Made by a program: the position numbers and the translations under genes
NCBI GenBank assembly: GCA_963169325.1
Contig: CAUJEY010000162.1
Location: 27,690 to 91,689, forward strand
Origin: Bacteroidota bacterium
GTDB lineage: Bacteria; Bacteroidota; Bacteroidia; Chitinophagales; Saprospiraceae
Direction: 5' to 3'
DNA: 64,000 nt
Shown here: positions 26,423 through 36,600 of the stretch, piece by piece
How positions within the stretch are numbered: position 1 is the stretch's first letter
Layout of the letters: every line of letters begins with the position of its first letter
The notes under the pieces: generated by a model
Databases searched by the model: none
Seen by the model: only the letters and a program-made list of their open reading frames with translations
Told to the model about the DNA's origin: nothing

Positions 26423-28894
26423 TTAATTATAGTTGATCATATTGTTTTGTTTGATTTTCATAATTGGCTCGCCGTTTTCGAACTCAATGGTACCGGTTAA
26501 ATAAATGGTTTTATCTATTGGATTGTTAACTTCCGGGTGAAAATCGGACACAGATCCGAAATAAATTTTGACCTCTACTAAAGCGTTATGACAATTTTCC
26601 AGCATTAAAAAGCCAATTAACTCACCACTTCGGTCCGTAACTGTATTATAACACTTCACTTTCCCTTTCAAGACGACTTTTTTATCGATGTAATCCAGTG
26701 CCTGCAAAACGGTGATTGTATCAGTTTTTACAAATCCCTGAGCCCTTTGCTCTGCGTCCGTTATCGCGTCGGCAGGCATACGCATTCTATTGATTTTACC
26801 GGAATTCAAAGAAATAAGAATTTCTTCCCCTTCACCTGGAATATCTTCAAAATTTAGTATTTTTTTGGTAATCTTTCCTTTTTCTTCAAGGAGAATCGTA
26901 TCGCCGATTTTCAGGCTGCTAATGCCCTCTGCCATCTTATTGGCAATGGTAATCTCGCCTGTTGAGTTTGAAAGAAAATCTATCCTGTCAAAATCAGAAA
27001 TAGTGTCATTGAGTGTATTTGGGCTCATAGAGATCACGTTACCTTCTCTGTTTATTTTATAGTTACTCTGGTACAATTTTTTACGTTTAACCCGGTATAA
27101 ATGGCCAATCTTCAACTGGTCGTTGGGAAAACTATTTGAGTAAAGGGCCTGAGCGCCTCTGAATGCTTCAAAATCAATTTTACCTTCTACAATAGCAAAG
27201 GTTTCCAAAGTAGTATCGGTAAGGTATGGGTCGGATAAAAATATCGGGTTAAAATTTAATTTCATAGTTCCATAGGGCAGATCGATCGTTGAATTCTGGA
27301 TCGCCTTGTTGGCGGACCTCATATTATCGTCAATAGAAAAATTTGCTTCATTCTGTATTAATTTGGCTACGATATCGGTAACGAAAGGGTTCAGGATCGA
27401 AGTAAGTAAGGCGCTTTGAGTTTCTACGGTAAACCTGACGTCATCAAGAGTAAATACGCCATGTAAATTATTGTATTTCAATGAAGCGGTCAAGTAAGCA
27501 TTCGCAAAAAAGGTATAGCTCTTGAAAAGCCGTTTTCTGGTAATCCTTACCTGAATGGCCAGTTTATTTCCGGTAGTATTATAGATTTCCACTTTGTCTA
27601 TCCGAACATTCTTTTTCAGGGCGTTTACGGTGCCGACGTATCGATGCAGCAAGACTTTCAGCGAATCTTCAATAACATTTAATTTTACTTTGCCTTTTAA
27701 CTTGATTTGGGAAACATCGTCCATATTAATAACTCTGAAAGGTATCGCGCTCGGTTTAATTGCCGGCGGCTTCGCTGAAAATTCAACTTCAGGGATAAAT
27801 TCCAGGCCCGCTGAATAATATAATTTCTTGTTTTTTCCATTTAATTGCCCAGACAAGATCGCAATCGGTTTAATATTCAGCCAGATGTTTTCTGCTAAAG
27901 GTTTAGGTTCTCCGATATACATGACAATTTGATTGATCTTCTCCCGAAAATTAAGCTTATCTTGGTTATTTTCTATGGCTTCGAGGATCGCTTTGTTTAT
28001 AGTTTTTTCCGCCAGAGTTTCAAGAAGGATCTTAAGCGGCGATTCAAACCGAAATCTTAACAAGCTTTCTAAATTGCCCCCGTCGAGGCCCGGAAACAAG
28101 GGAGGTAGTGTGCCGAGATTGAATTTTGTCGCTCCTTTATCGATTGTAACGATCAACTTGCCAGGACTTGCGACGGTTATAGCGCCCCGGACCGTGATTG
28201 CCGAATAGATTTCTTTCTCCAAAACGCTTTTCATCTTCACAGAAGGGCCAAATGGAATTAAATTCTCCTGATAATCGAATTTGATATCGGTCCTAATTTT
28301 TACTGTCAGTTCGAATTCATTCTTATTGAAAGTCAGAGCAAGATCGTCCAAATAGGTAGGATAATGTATCTTGCACTCCGTTTTGTAAATTTTATCGAAC
28401 CATTTCAGCGCTTTAACAGTGATCCATTTGGATTCCTTTAGCTGAGGTTCTACCCAGACTTTTGTAGTTACCCAAACTGCTTCTACCACATCTTTCCAGC
28501 AGGTGCCCCACTTCCAGGGTGAAAGTGCGCATGAAAATGATTTGCGAACAGTTCTATAAGCCTTGGTTGAAACTTCCTTGTAATATCCCGGTCGATACGG
28601 CTTAATAATTTCTTCTAGCAGCTCTTCCGTTGTTATGGAATGCTCCGTAAGTATATTCGCATTGATTACGATCGGGTCATTATCCGGAACGACCGGGTTT
28701 TTGATATTTTCTTTCATCAATCTGACGATATCAGATTCTGCCACAGAAGCATTTATTTTTATGACGGAATTTTGGATCGGCATCTGCGGCAGATGTGGTG
28801 GTACTTTGGGAGGTGAGGATACCCGGATAGTTTTGCAGGAAGGAAGTAAAAAGTGTAAGGACAAAAAGGCTAGATAGAGGATTTCTTTTTTCAT
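26423..28894 (-). CDS. Large DUF4403-like lipoprotein
   Basis: This 823-residue protein has a lipoprotein signal (MKKEILYLAFLSLHFLLPSC, acylated Cys 20). The main region, about 35-600, follows the DUF4403 pattern, a Bacteroidota and proteobacterial outer-membrane lipoprotein family of unknown function with two repeated beta-rich halves (SVIKINASVAESDIVRLMKEN, then VRTDIKF-like strands, LVTIDKGATKFNLGTLPP, and a second half from about 380). The last 220 residues are an added beta-rich segment, including a stretch (VVLKGKVKCYNTVTDRSGELIGFLMLENCHNALVEVKIYFG) that reads like an OB-fold. It is longer than the typical family member because of this extension. It is alone on its strand between the mobile module and the recombinase cassette. 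Confidence 0.7.
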   Translation of the reverse strand: MKKEILYLAFLSLHFLLPSCKTIRVSSPPKVPPHLPQMPIQNSVIKINASVAESDIVRLMKENIKNPVVPDNDPIVINANILTEHSITTEELLEEIIKPYRPGYYKEVSTKAYRTVRKSFSCALSPWKWGTCWKDVVEAVWVTTKVWVEPQLKESKWITVKALKWFDKIYKTECKIHYPTYLDDLALTFNKNEFELTVKIRTDIKFDYQENLIPFGPSVKMKSVLEKEIYSAITVRGAITVASPGKLIVTIDKGATKFNLGTLPPLFPGLDGGNLESLLRFRFESPLKILLETLAEKTINKAILEAIENNQDKLNFREKINQIVMYIGEPKPLAENIWLNIKPIAILSGQLNGKNKKLYYSAGLEFIPEVEFSAKPPAIKPSAIPFRVINMDDVSQIKLKGKVKLNVIEDSLKVLLHRYVGTVNALKKNVRIDKVEIYNTTGNKLAIQVRITRKRLFKSYTFFANAYLTASLKYNNLHGVFTLDDVRFTVETQSALLTSILNPFVTDIVAKLIQNEANFSIDDNMRSANKAIQNSTIDLPYGTMKLNFNPIFLSDPYLTDTTLETFAIVEGKIDFEAFRGAQALYSNSFPNDQLKIGHLYRVKRKKLYQSNYKINREGNVISMSPNTLNDTISDFDRIDFLSNSTGEITIANKMAEGISSLKIGDTILLEEKGKITKKILNFEDIPGEGEEILISLNSGKINRMRMPADAITDAEQRAQGFVKTDTITVLQALDYIDKKVVLKGKVKCYNTVTDRSGELIGFLMLENCHNALVEVKIYFGSVSDFHPEVNNPIDKTIYLTGTIEFENGEPIMKIKQNNMINYN

Positions 28895-29160
28895 AAGATT
28901 TGGTTCAATGTTTTGCTGAAATATTCATTGGGTAAGTATAGTCAACGTAATAATAATACTTTTCGCCCTAGCAGGGCCTACAAAATCCCTCAAAAAATAT
29001 GAGTATTTCCACAATACTAAAGAGTTTAACGACAATATTTTGCTTCCGAAAAATCTCCGTTTTTTTACTCTATACGTTTTGCTCATTTTGATTCCCAGGC
29101 AAATGTAAAGAAATTTTGATATTCAAGGCTCCACAATTTTTTAGCAGTATAAAAAACTCG

Positions 29161-29192
29161 TTTACAAAATCAAAGTATACTTTATTTGTAAA
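29161..29192 (+). promoter_or_regulatory. Imperfect palindrome resembling a resolvase crossover site
   Basis: TTTACAAAATCAAAGTA (29161-29177) and TACTTTATTTGTAAA (29178-29192) are inverted copies differing by two one-base insertions, meeting at a central TATA. Length (about 32 bp), two outer half-sites and an AT centre are what small serine recombinases use as a crossover site. It lies 38 bp upstream of a serine recombinase start codon and could also act as its operator. The rest of the 28895-29230 gap shows nothing else. Confidence 0.5.
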
Positions 29193-29230
29193 AATACCGT
29201 TTTTATGCCACTCAGAAAATTCCTCAACCT

Positions 29231-29806
29231 ATGAAAATTGGATACGCCCGTGTCTCAACAAGAGACCAAAACCTAAACCTTCAAATTGATGCCTTGAAAA
29301 TAGCAGGATGTACCGACACCTATATTTATAAGGAAGAGATTTCAGGAGTAGCCAAAGAACGCCCACAATTAAGAAAACTCCTGGAGCAAATTCGTGAAGG
29401 TGATGTGGTAGTCATCTGGAAAGTTGATAGGCTTGGCCGTTCTCTTACAGACCTTGTACACCTGGTGAATGAAATTCAGGGTAAAGGCGCCGGTTTACTG
29501 TCATTGAATGATAACATTGACACCACCACTCCTCAAGGCAAACTTACCTTTCACATATTTGCTGCGATTGCTGAGTTTGAACGGGAGATTATTAGGGAAC
29601 GTACAAATGCAGGTCTTGCCGCAGCACGTGCCAGAGGTCGAAAAGGTGGCAGACCTAAAGGATTAACCAAAGAATCAAAGGTAAAGGCCGCTGCGGCAAA
29701 TACCCTTTATCGTCAAAATATGTCAGTTTCTGAAATTTGTAACACCTTGAGTATTTCAAAAAAGACTTTTACAAGTACCTTCGTCTTACGAATACTGGAT
29801 GAGTAG
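29231..29806 (+). CDS. Serine recombinase (resolvase/invertase family)
   Basis: This 191-residue site-specific serine recombinase begins MKIGYARVSTRDQN with the catalytic Ser at position 9. Other family residues are visible: IREGDVVVIWKVDRLGRSLTDL with the active-site Arg pair, and AAIAEFEREIIRERTNAGLAAARARGRKGGRP, the long E-helix and linker to DNA. The C-terminal helix-turn-helix is at about 158-185 (SVSEICNTLSISKKTF). Length is standard for Tn3 resolvase/Hin-type enzymes. Neighbours are AT-rich genes on the same strand, so it probably moved or resolves this cassette. The palindrome just upstream is a candidate target. Confidence 0.93.
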   Translation: MKIGYARVSTRDQNLNLQIDALKIAGCTDTYIYKEEISGVAKERPQLRKLLEQIREGDVVVIWKVDRLGRSLTDLVHLVNEIQGKGAGLLSLNDNIDTTTPQGKLTFHIFAAIAEFEREIIRERTNAGLAAARARGRKGGRPKGLTKESKVKAAAANTLYRQNMSVSEICNTLSISKKTFTSTFVLRILDE

Positions 29807-29957
29807 TTCTTAGAAGACTTGAAAACAAAGGTTTTAGGAAGACAAGAATGTTAATTTATTAATTCAAAAGCTAGCAGACAATAGCCAATAAAAACCCACA
29901 ACAAAAGTTATTTTTAGCATATTATAGTATAAAAAATTATAACAACATGCATAAAAA

Positions 29958-30938
29958 ATGGATCAAAACATCAATATGCTTAAAGTCACAATAAAATGCC
30001 ATAATTTAGTTAAAGAAATATTTTTATCAAATCTTTACAAAGATATCTTGACCTCTGAAAAAAATAAATTCCGGCGCAGGTCTCATTTGTTCATGCCATT
30101 AACTAAATTAGAAGAGTATAGGAAAAATATTACATGCGGGGCGGATACTATAATTTTTGACCTTGAGGACAGCATCCCTAGTGAGTTTAAAGTATTAGCA
30201 AGGCAAAATCTTGGTTTATTACCTGCAAAAACAGAGTCTATTGAGTATGTGATTCGAATAAATGAATACCTTACGAAAGATTTTGACCTTGATATTGAAA
30301 CTCTATCAAAAATACAAAATGCATTTGATACCGTTTCGCTTTCTAAAGTTGAGTGCGCAGATAATATTGAAATAGTTAAGAAGATCTTACCTAATCATAA
30401 AATAATTGCATTTATGGAGACTCCTATCGGTATTAGGAATGCATTTTCAATCGCAAAGATATTGGGAAAAGGTGACGGGATTGGGCTTGGAGCTGGTGAT
30501 TATGCAATGAGAATGGGAATTTCAAGAAAGCCAATTTATGAATGTGATGCCTTGAAATTTGCTGCAATGCAGGTTGCTAGTGCTGCGCATCAGTATGGCG
30601 TTGATTTCATTGATACTATAAGTAGGCCGTTTGGCACCCAAATTTCTGAGATAATATTAAGGGAGGAATCTATTTGGTCTAAGAATAATACTGGTGCTGT
30701 AGGCAAAAGAGCTATCCATCCTTCTCAAATTCTAATTATCAATGAGGTTTTCTCTCCAAATATTGAAGATATTCAATCTGAAATTAGTATATTAAATTTA
30801 TTTGCAGAATCAAAGCATACAAATGCTATTAAGAAGCCAGAAAACACTTATTCTGGAACACCTGAATATAAAACTGCCTTGAACCGTCTTACAGATTGGT
30901 TCTCTAAAGGATATATTAATATATCTAATGATATTTAA
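29958..30938 (+). CDS. CitE-like HpcH/HpaI-family lyase
   Basis: This 326-residue TIM-barrel enzyme of the HpcH/HpaI aldolase / citrate lyase beta family has the expected landmarks: RSHLFMPLTK, GADTIIFDLEDSIP with metal-binding Glu 70/Asp 71 region, VIRIN with Arg 100, AFMETPIGIRNA with Glu 154, LGAGDYAMRMG with Asp 181, and GKRAIHPSQI at 249-258. Family members cleave C-C bonds in acyl-CoA esters (citramalyl-CoA, malyl-CoA). No citrate lyase alpha or gamma genes are nearby; instead it is linked to a two-TM protein (15-bp gap) and a recombinase, so the metabolic substrate is not clear. A second start at Met 7 is possible. Base composition is much more AT-rich than flanking core genes. Confidence 0.85.
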   Translation: MDQNINMLKVTIKCHNLVKEIFLSNLYKDILTSEKNKFRRRSHLFMPLTKLEEYRKNITCGADTIIFDLEDSIPSEFKVLARQNLGLLPAKTESIEYVIRINEYLTKDFDLDIETLSKIQNAFDTVSLSKVECADNIEIVKKILPNHKIIAFMETPIGIRNAFSIAKILGKGDGIGLGAGDYAMRMGISRKPIYECDALKFAAMQVASAAHQYGVDFIDTISRPFGTQISEIILREESIWSKNNTGAVGKRAIHPSQILIINEVFSPNIEDIQSEISILNLFAESKHTNAIKKPENTYSGTPEYKTALNRLTDWFSKGYINISNDI

Positions 30939-30953
30939 AAATTGTAATAGATA

Positions 30954-31718
30954 ATGAGGCATTTTTTTCAATTAAAGGTTATTTTACAGAATTTAGAAAT
31001 GGTAGTCGCAGTTGCGATGGGTATAATCTCCCTTGTTGTGGACTTAATCGATGACAATGATAAAACAAATGAGGTTGTTACTAATTTAACTACATTAATA
31101 CTGGTGTCGTTAGCAATTGGAATTATTAGAGATAGATTTATTAGAGAGCAACTAAGAAAAAAAATTGAGAAACTTGTTCCAGAATTTTTAGATTTAGAAA
31201 TACGACACAAATTTATTGAAGAAATCCGCGATTTAGTTAATGGATCAAAAGAATGTATAGTGTGCCAAATGAGGACAGGTGAAGTGGTTGATGATTTATT
31301 TGACGAGTTTAAATTAGCTCTGTTAAGAGGTTGCAAAATAAAATTAATTATTTGCAAGCGATCTGAAAATATTGTTAAGACATTATCTCTCTATTCTTAT
31401 CGTAATCATGGAACTGAAGGTATAATGCAAAAACAAGCAGCATGCAGATCTGCAATTTTTGAGCTCTGGGAACTAAATGTTGGAATTTTGGAAGTCAATG
31501 AAAGTGAATACCTTCCTTCTACATTAAAATATATTTCAGACCCTGATTCAATGCATGGGAAAGCTTTTATTGTCCCCGTTACTTTTCAAGAAAACTCAAG
31601 AGAAGCTCCTAGCATAAAATTAAATAGAAAAAATAAAAAAGATGAATTTGATCACTATGTATCCGAATTCAACCGTTTTTGGAAGCATTCTGTTTCACTA
31701 AAAAATACAAAAGATTAG
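30954..31718 (+). CDS. Two-TM protein with possible degenerate phospholipase D-like domain
   Basis: This 254-residue protein has two TM helices (VVAVAMGIISLVVDLI, about 17-32; LTTLILVSLAIGIIRD, about 45-60) and a cytoplasmic domain. The domain has a ECIVCQMRTGEVVDDLFDEFKLALLRGCKIKLIIC pattern and later SMHGKAFIVPVTF, with an HxK triplet. This recalls one half of a phospholipase D fold, but the Asp of HKD is absent, so catalysis is doubtful. Similar two-TM-plus-effector layouts occur in defence cassettes. The gene starts 15 bp after the CitE-like gene, in the same AT-rich segment. Function unknown; assignment of the domain is tentative. Confidence 0.6.
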   Translation: MRHFFQLKVILQNLEMVVAVAMGIISLVVDLIDDNDKTNEVVTNLTTLILVSLAIGIIRDRFIREQLRKKIEKLVPEFLDLEIRHKFIEEIRDLVNGSKECIVCQMRTGEVVDDLFDEFKLALLRGCKIKLIICKRSENIVKTLSLYSYRNHGTEGIMQKQAACRSAIFELWELNVGILEVNESEYLPSTLKYISDPDSMHGKAFIVPVTFQENSREAPSIKLNRKNKKDEFDHYVSEFNRFWKHSVSLKNTKD

Positions 31719-32170
31719 TACCTAATTAGAATGCCGCTGAGTATCGCAACCTACAAGTAGTATCAAAACCAACGTTTTTGAAAAGTTTTGTTGTTATGTC
31801 TATTGACCTTGAGGTCGACATTCCAAGGATATTTGACATCTGTGGCCAACCAAGATTGATCTGAGAAGAAGTAATTCTGGTCTTAGTTCTCTTGCTTTAG
31901 TCGAGTATAAATTGCCGTGTAAATGATCTTCTTTTAGTTCTTCTGAACGGATTGAAAAGAAAGGGGAAGTGCGTATAGGTCGGCTGCTTACAGAAGTTGA
32001 GGGATTACGGTCTTCAGGCACTATTTGCGATTTGGCAATTGACCTTTGAAAACCTGCCTTCGCCCTAGAACGTAAACTCGAAAGAGTAACTTCCATCGAG
32101 AACGCTGAGTCTGGGTCTCTTTTTTTTTTCTTACATTTGTAAAGCCTGATCTCATTCAGAATTAATTCCA
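31719..32170. other. Intergenic region with a possible promoter at its end
   Basis: No supported gene. A 123-codon minus-strand frame covers much of it but has no recognisable features and would end over the next gene's upstream region. TACATTTG at 32132-32139 fits a -7 box for the lipoprotein gene starting at 32171, but no good -33 element is seen. Confidence 0.35.
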
Positions 32171-33058
32171 ATGAAATTATTTTACAAGATTTGCTTTTTG
32201 ATGATGGGATTGTCGCCCCTTTCTTCTTGTGCAGAGGATAAAAAGTCTTCTACTACTAACACATCAATCACTAAACCTCCAATTGTCACAAATGTCAAGT
32301 TATTTGGTGTGCCTATAACTTCAAACGCCCTCTCTTTATTAAAAGAGGTTGAGGCTGCTTATGATAAAAAAATTAAGGAAGAGATGGCTGATATGGATCT
32401 AAGTTATAGGGCAGAATCGGAGGTTACAAAAGATGGCACTCCGGTTATTCGTTTAAATAAAAATAGGTCCAAGAATGAAACTGATATAGTGCATGAACTG
32501 TGGCACCTGAAATTAAATGCTGAAGGGTCTCCAGAAGTAGGTTGGCACCCTTTAACAGGGGCAAGCCCAATTATTAATCAAGCATTTACAAAAAATATGA
32601 ATGAGCTTGTATATGATCCTATTCTCCACGCAAAATTTTATCCAGAAATGAGGAAATGGGGATATATACCTGATTTCAGTGAAAAAGAAAATATAGCTAT
32701 TTTTATCCAGAACATCCCCTCAGGTGAAAAGGAGAATGAAATAAATGGATCTGTAGCATATTTCCAAGCATGTTTAGAAATCGATGATCCTTCTCTTATT
32801 GCGCAATTTGAAGAATGGTATAAACAACATAACCTCCATCATCCTTTAGCGGTGGGGAAAAGCATGGTAGAAATTTTCAAAACTTCAAAATCTGACACTC
32901 CAGAGCAGCAGATTGATATCTATATAAAATGCTTAAACCTTCTGTTAGAAAACACAGCGCAATTTAAAGTAGGTAGGTATGGTACTAAGATGCTTGGTAC
33001 TTTCTCTCGTCGCGAGGTTGTCATTGTTATAATGCCTCCTAATAAGAAGAAATCTTAG
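32171..33058 (+). CDS. Lipoprotein with HExxH zinc-metalloprotease motif
   Basis: This 295-residue protein has a lipoprotein signal (SPLSSC, acylated Cys 20) and ETDIVHELWHLKL with H108, E109 and H112 forming an HExxH zinc motif. A third ligand is not obvious; Glu 139 or nearby (AFTKNMNELVYD, with E about 142) could serve as the gluzincin-type Glu. The rest is helical and unassigned. The predicted role is a surface or periplasmic peptidase of unknown substrate. It lies in the AT-rich cassette but is separated from the two-TM gene by 450 bp, so it may be independent. The motif alone is not proof of activity. Confidence 0.62.
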   Translation: MKLFYKICFLMMGLSPLSSCAEDKKSSTTNTSITKPPIVTNVKLFGVPITSNALSLLKEVEAAYDKKIKEEMADMDLSYRAESEVTKDGTPVIRLNKNRSKNETDIVHELWHLKLNAEGSPEVGWHPLTGASPIINQAFTKNMNELVYDPILHAKFYPEMRKWGYIPDFSEKENIAIFIQNIPSGEKENEINGSVAYFQACLEIDDPSLIAQFEEWYKQHNLHHPLAVGKSMVEIFKTSKSDTPEQQIDIYIKCLNLLLENTAQFKVGRYGTKMLGTFSRREVVIVIMPPNKKKS

Positions 33059-33244
33059 AAAGAAAAGTCCCTTTGAAGAAGCATATTTTGCTTGCAGTAA
33101 CTTTCATCTGGATAGAGGACCCATAACTTCTTCTAAGTAATAAAACCAGCGTATTTTTACCACTGGAAAGTAGATAGGTTTAGAATAAGCCGGCCCAAAA
33201 GGTTAATCTTTCCATTGCCCAAAAAAAAACATTTTAAATTTCCT

Positions 33245-33612
33245 ACGTAATCCGCAAACTTGCCTTGCCTTGCCGCACCTCATGCTCCCCCTGCCTCAAC
33301 TACCCTACCACCAAATACACCAGCGTCTGCAACAAAAACCACGACTTCCGGGCGCTCTTACTTGAATCGAACCCAACATGTGCTCCGCCATCCGCTCCCA
33401 GGAGAGCCCGTCCGGCAAACGGTAGCGCTCGGTGGTACCTTCCTTGAAAACTGATACCCGCAAAGCATCCATCAGCGCATCTGCCTGGGCCATCGTGCTA
33501 GCCTTTACTTCGATTTTAAACCGGAACGGCTTGGTAAGCGAGATGACCGGCGTCTTGCAGAGGATCATCAATTTTATAGTATACTTGAAACTCATCCGGT
33601 TTTTTACCCCTT
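33245..33612 (-). pseudogene. Truncated copy of the 171-residue protein gene at 52424-52939
   Basis: This segment aligns base by base with the region 52430-52805. It retains KLMILCKTPVISLTKPFRFKIEVKAS and ASTMAQADALMDALRVSVFKEG almost intact, then a 2-base insertion after EHM breaks the frame (about 33380), and the first 50 or so codons are missing. Homology stops at about 33610, only 13 bp before the stop of the 1793-residue protease gene, so the truncation point coincides with the edge of the giant-gene block. No intact reading frame equal to the parent remains. Confidence 0.85.
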
Positions 33613-33624
33613 GACTTTAATCCA

Positions 33625-36600
33625 TTAATTATCTACAACCAACATTTTCCGTACCAATTTCCCAAATGGCGTTGTCAACTCGTAGTAAAGCATCCCCGGG
33701 CTCGCCACTTCACCCAGGCGAATAGATTCTTCGTGGTAGCCAACAGCATACGTTTTATCCAGGCGCATTACCTCCCGTCCATCGACATCAACCACCCGCA
33801 ATTGGGCATCGCAGGCAGCCGGCAGGATAAAACCGATAATCGTTTGATCGGTAAATGGGTTCGGGCGGTTCTGCAGCAATTGTACACCGGTCGTAACCGC
33901 CGGATTAAGTGTCCCCGTACTTTGCGCCTCGATAAAAACAAGTTGTATCAACGCCGAAACTTCGTCGACCGTTACGGCTTCAGGAGGTAGCGATTTTGGG
34001 TTTAACCGCAACACTTCGCTCAAGAGCGCGCCGGATTGCAACGCCTTAAACCGGAATGAGAAAATGGCCGTGCCTTCAGATAGACTTACACCATACGGAG
34101 CCTCCCAAACACTGAGAATTTCTCCGGAAGTCGTGTTATATAGACCGAAATGATCGGTTACCTGAAGATGGATATCCGTTTGTGCCGGATTTACCGCTAT
34201 CAATTGAATCTGTAAGGGATCAAATTGAAAAGCCATCTGGTATGCTCCCAGGCGGTCGAAATGTGAAACCCGGAATACGGCCGTCAGTTCCTGTCCGGCT
34301 TGCAACGCATGGTCCTGTACCAACAATACAAGAGGCGAGGCTGTCAAGGGGTGAAGCAGATATGGCTTGGCCGTGCCGTTAACATCGCCTTTTTTGATGC
34401 CGTAAAAATCTTGGCCGCTTCCCATGCCCCCTGTGGAAATTACACTGCGTTGTTCCGGAATGGGTGCGGCAAAAGGGTTCGGGCCCGGCACATAAACCGG
34501 TGGCGTTGGAACAAAACGCCAGGTGGAATCCCGCATAACGGCTATGGCCGAAGGACTTTTAAGCAAGGCCCGCCGGATAACCACAGCATCATTGCCTGTG
34601 ATAAGATTGTTCAAATCGACGTCGGCGGCAATGAGTTTATAGGGGTCGGTAATCGGCATTATCCCTGCGACATGCCGTTGTATAGCCAACGCATCACCGG
34701 CGTTCACCCCATTGTCCCAGCGGGCTGGGGGGGATGGTTTGGCCGGTACGAGCACAAACGAATCGCCGGCCACTGGATGCCAGGCAAAAAAACCACCCGG
34801 AATGGTGGGTATGACCGTTGAAAAGTTACCACTGAAGCGAATAGAAGCGCTGTCCACACCCGTTGAATCGTCCCCTTCCCAAATCAACCGGCCCGAAATA
34901 TCGGAACAGCCCAACACCTGTATGCTAAAAGAGCAGGTACCTGTGCGGCCGCAGTTATCCGAGGCCGTCCAGGTGACGACGGTGATGCCAGAATTCAACA
35001 TTGCCCCTTCGATTGTAGAGGCACCTGCATTGGTTGTAGCGCCCGACAATATATACCCAGTGGTCGATACATTACACGAATCGAACACCGCAACCGGATC
35101 AAAGGCAAGGCCCGGAACAGTGTACGCACAGGCTGTTAAGTTGGGTGATACCGTAACGGGGGCCGGACAACCGATTACCGGCGGCGTAAGGTCTTCCACT
35201 GTGATCACCTGGACGCATTGTGCGCTGTTACCCGCCTGGTCTATTGTGCTCCAGGTCCTCTCAACCACCGCCAATACAGGGCACTGTCCTGTTGTGCTTT
35301 GATCGGTATACGAAACCACCGGGGCCGGGTCGCAGGCATCCATCGCCGTGGCCTTGCCGGGTGCGAGGTTTTGCTGGGGGTTCAGGTTGCTTCCGCAAGC
35401 TACCGACAAGGACACTGGGCAAGTCAGTACTGGCTGCGTCAGGTCGGTAAATGTGATGGGGAAGAAAAAAGTATCGCGATGCAACTCATCATCCTGCGCG
35501 ATGTATGCCACCAATACCGTCGTGTTGACCGGGACAGTGTCACCAAACGCATAACCGGTGAGTACGGAATCGAGTGCGAAAACCGTCACAGTATTTCCGG
35601 TCGCCGAATGTACCACTGGCCCGTTGGGCCCCCAATCCAAAATACCGGTACAGCCGGCGCCCACGCCCAGCGTGTCGGGGCCTGGATAGTGGAACAGAAA
35701 TGCCGGTCCGCCGCCGCCACAGGCCGGAGGCAGGTTGTTGTCCGCCACGGTTACCGTCGAAACGCATGTAGCAGAATTGCCGTTTACATCGGTAAGTGTC
35801 AGCAGCACCGGGTTCTGGCCGAGGTCGGCGCAAGTGAACAGGGTGCGGCTCAAACTCAGTGTGGCTATACCACAGTTGTCGGTGCTGCCATTGTCCGCCG
35901 ATTCGGGGCTCAGCGTAGCTTGGCCCGTCTCGTCCAGTGCCAGCGTCAGCGCCTTGCAGGCAGCCTGGGGCGGGATAGTATCCAAAATTACACCCGTTAT
36001 GACTACGCTGTCGCAGCCGAAACGGTTGGTGAGGGTATCATAGTGGACGCCGGCTTCGGAGGCATCGCAGGTCATGGATACCAGGGAGGTTATATCCGCC
36101 GGCAAAACCTGTATGTTTATCGAGTCCGTGTCCGAACAGCGGGCGGCGTTGCGCACCTGCACTATATATGTCAGCATTTGAGTTGCCGTAAGCGTCGGAT
36201 TGGCTACCGAAGGATCATCCAATCCCGTATCGGGCGACCAGGCATATTGGTCGCCGCCGGTAGCCTGCAACGAAATACTTTTCCCAGCGCACACGCTGAT
36301 ATCAGGCCCGGCGTCGGCCGTAATGGCAGGGTGAATCTGGATGACGAAGGAGGTGTCCGACAACGGGCTGCCCGCCACGGTATCCGCCACAATGAGGCGG
36401 CAATCGTTGCAGCCGGCGAAACCAGTGGGGATATGCCAGGTAAACAGCCCCGGCGTCGCCGGCAGGTTATCCTGCAACAGGGTATAGTTGCCACCGGATG
36501 ACAACAGTACCTTTACCCGCCCCACGCCGGAAGCTTCCCATTGCAGGGTGAGACTGTCGCCAGCGCAAAGCGCGTCGTCGCTGAGGGCGAACAACACCAG

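Noticed and set aside
31800..32171. A 123-codon minus-strand frame
   Set aside because: It has no recognisable features, would need an isolated promoter, and runs across the lipoprotein's upstream region.
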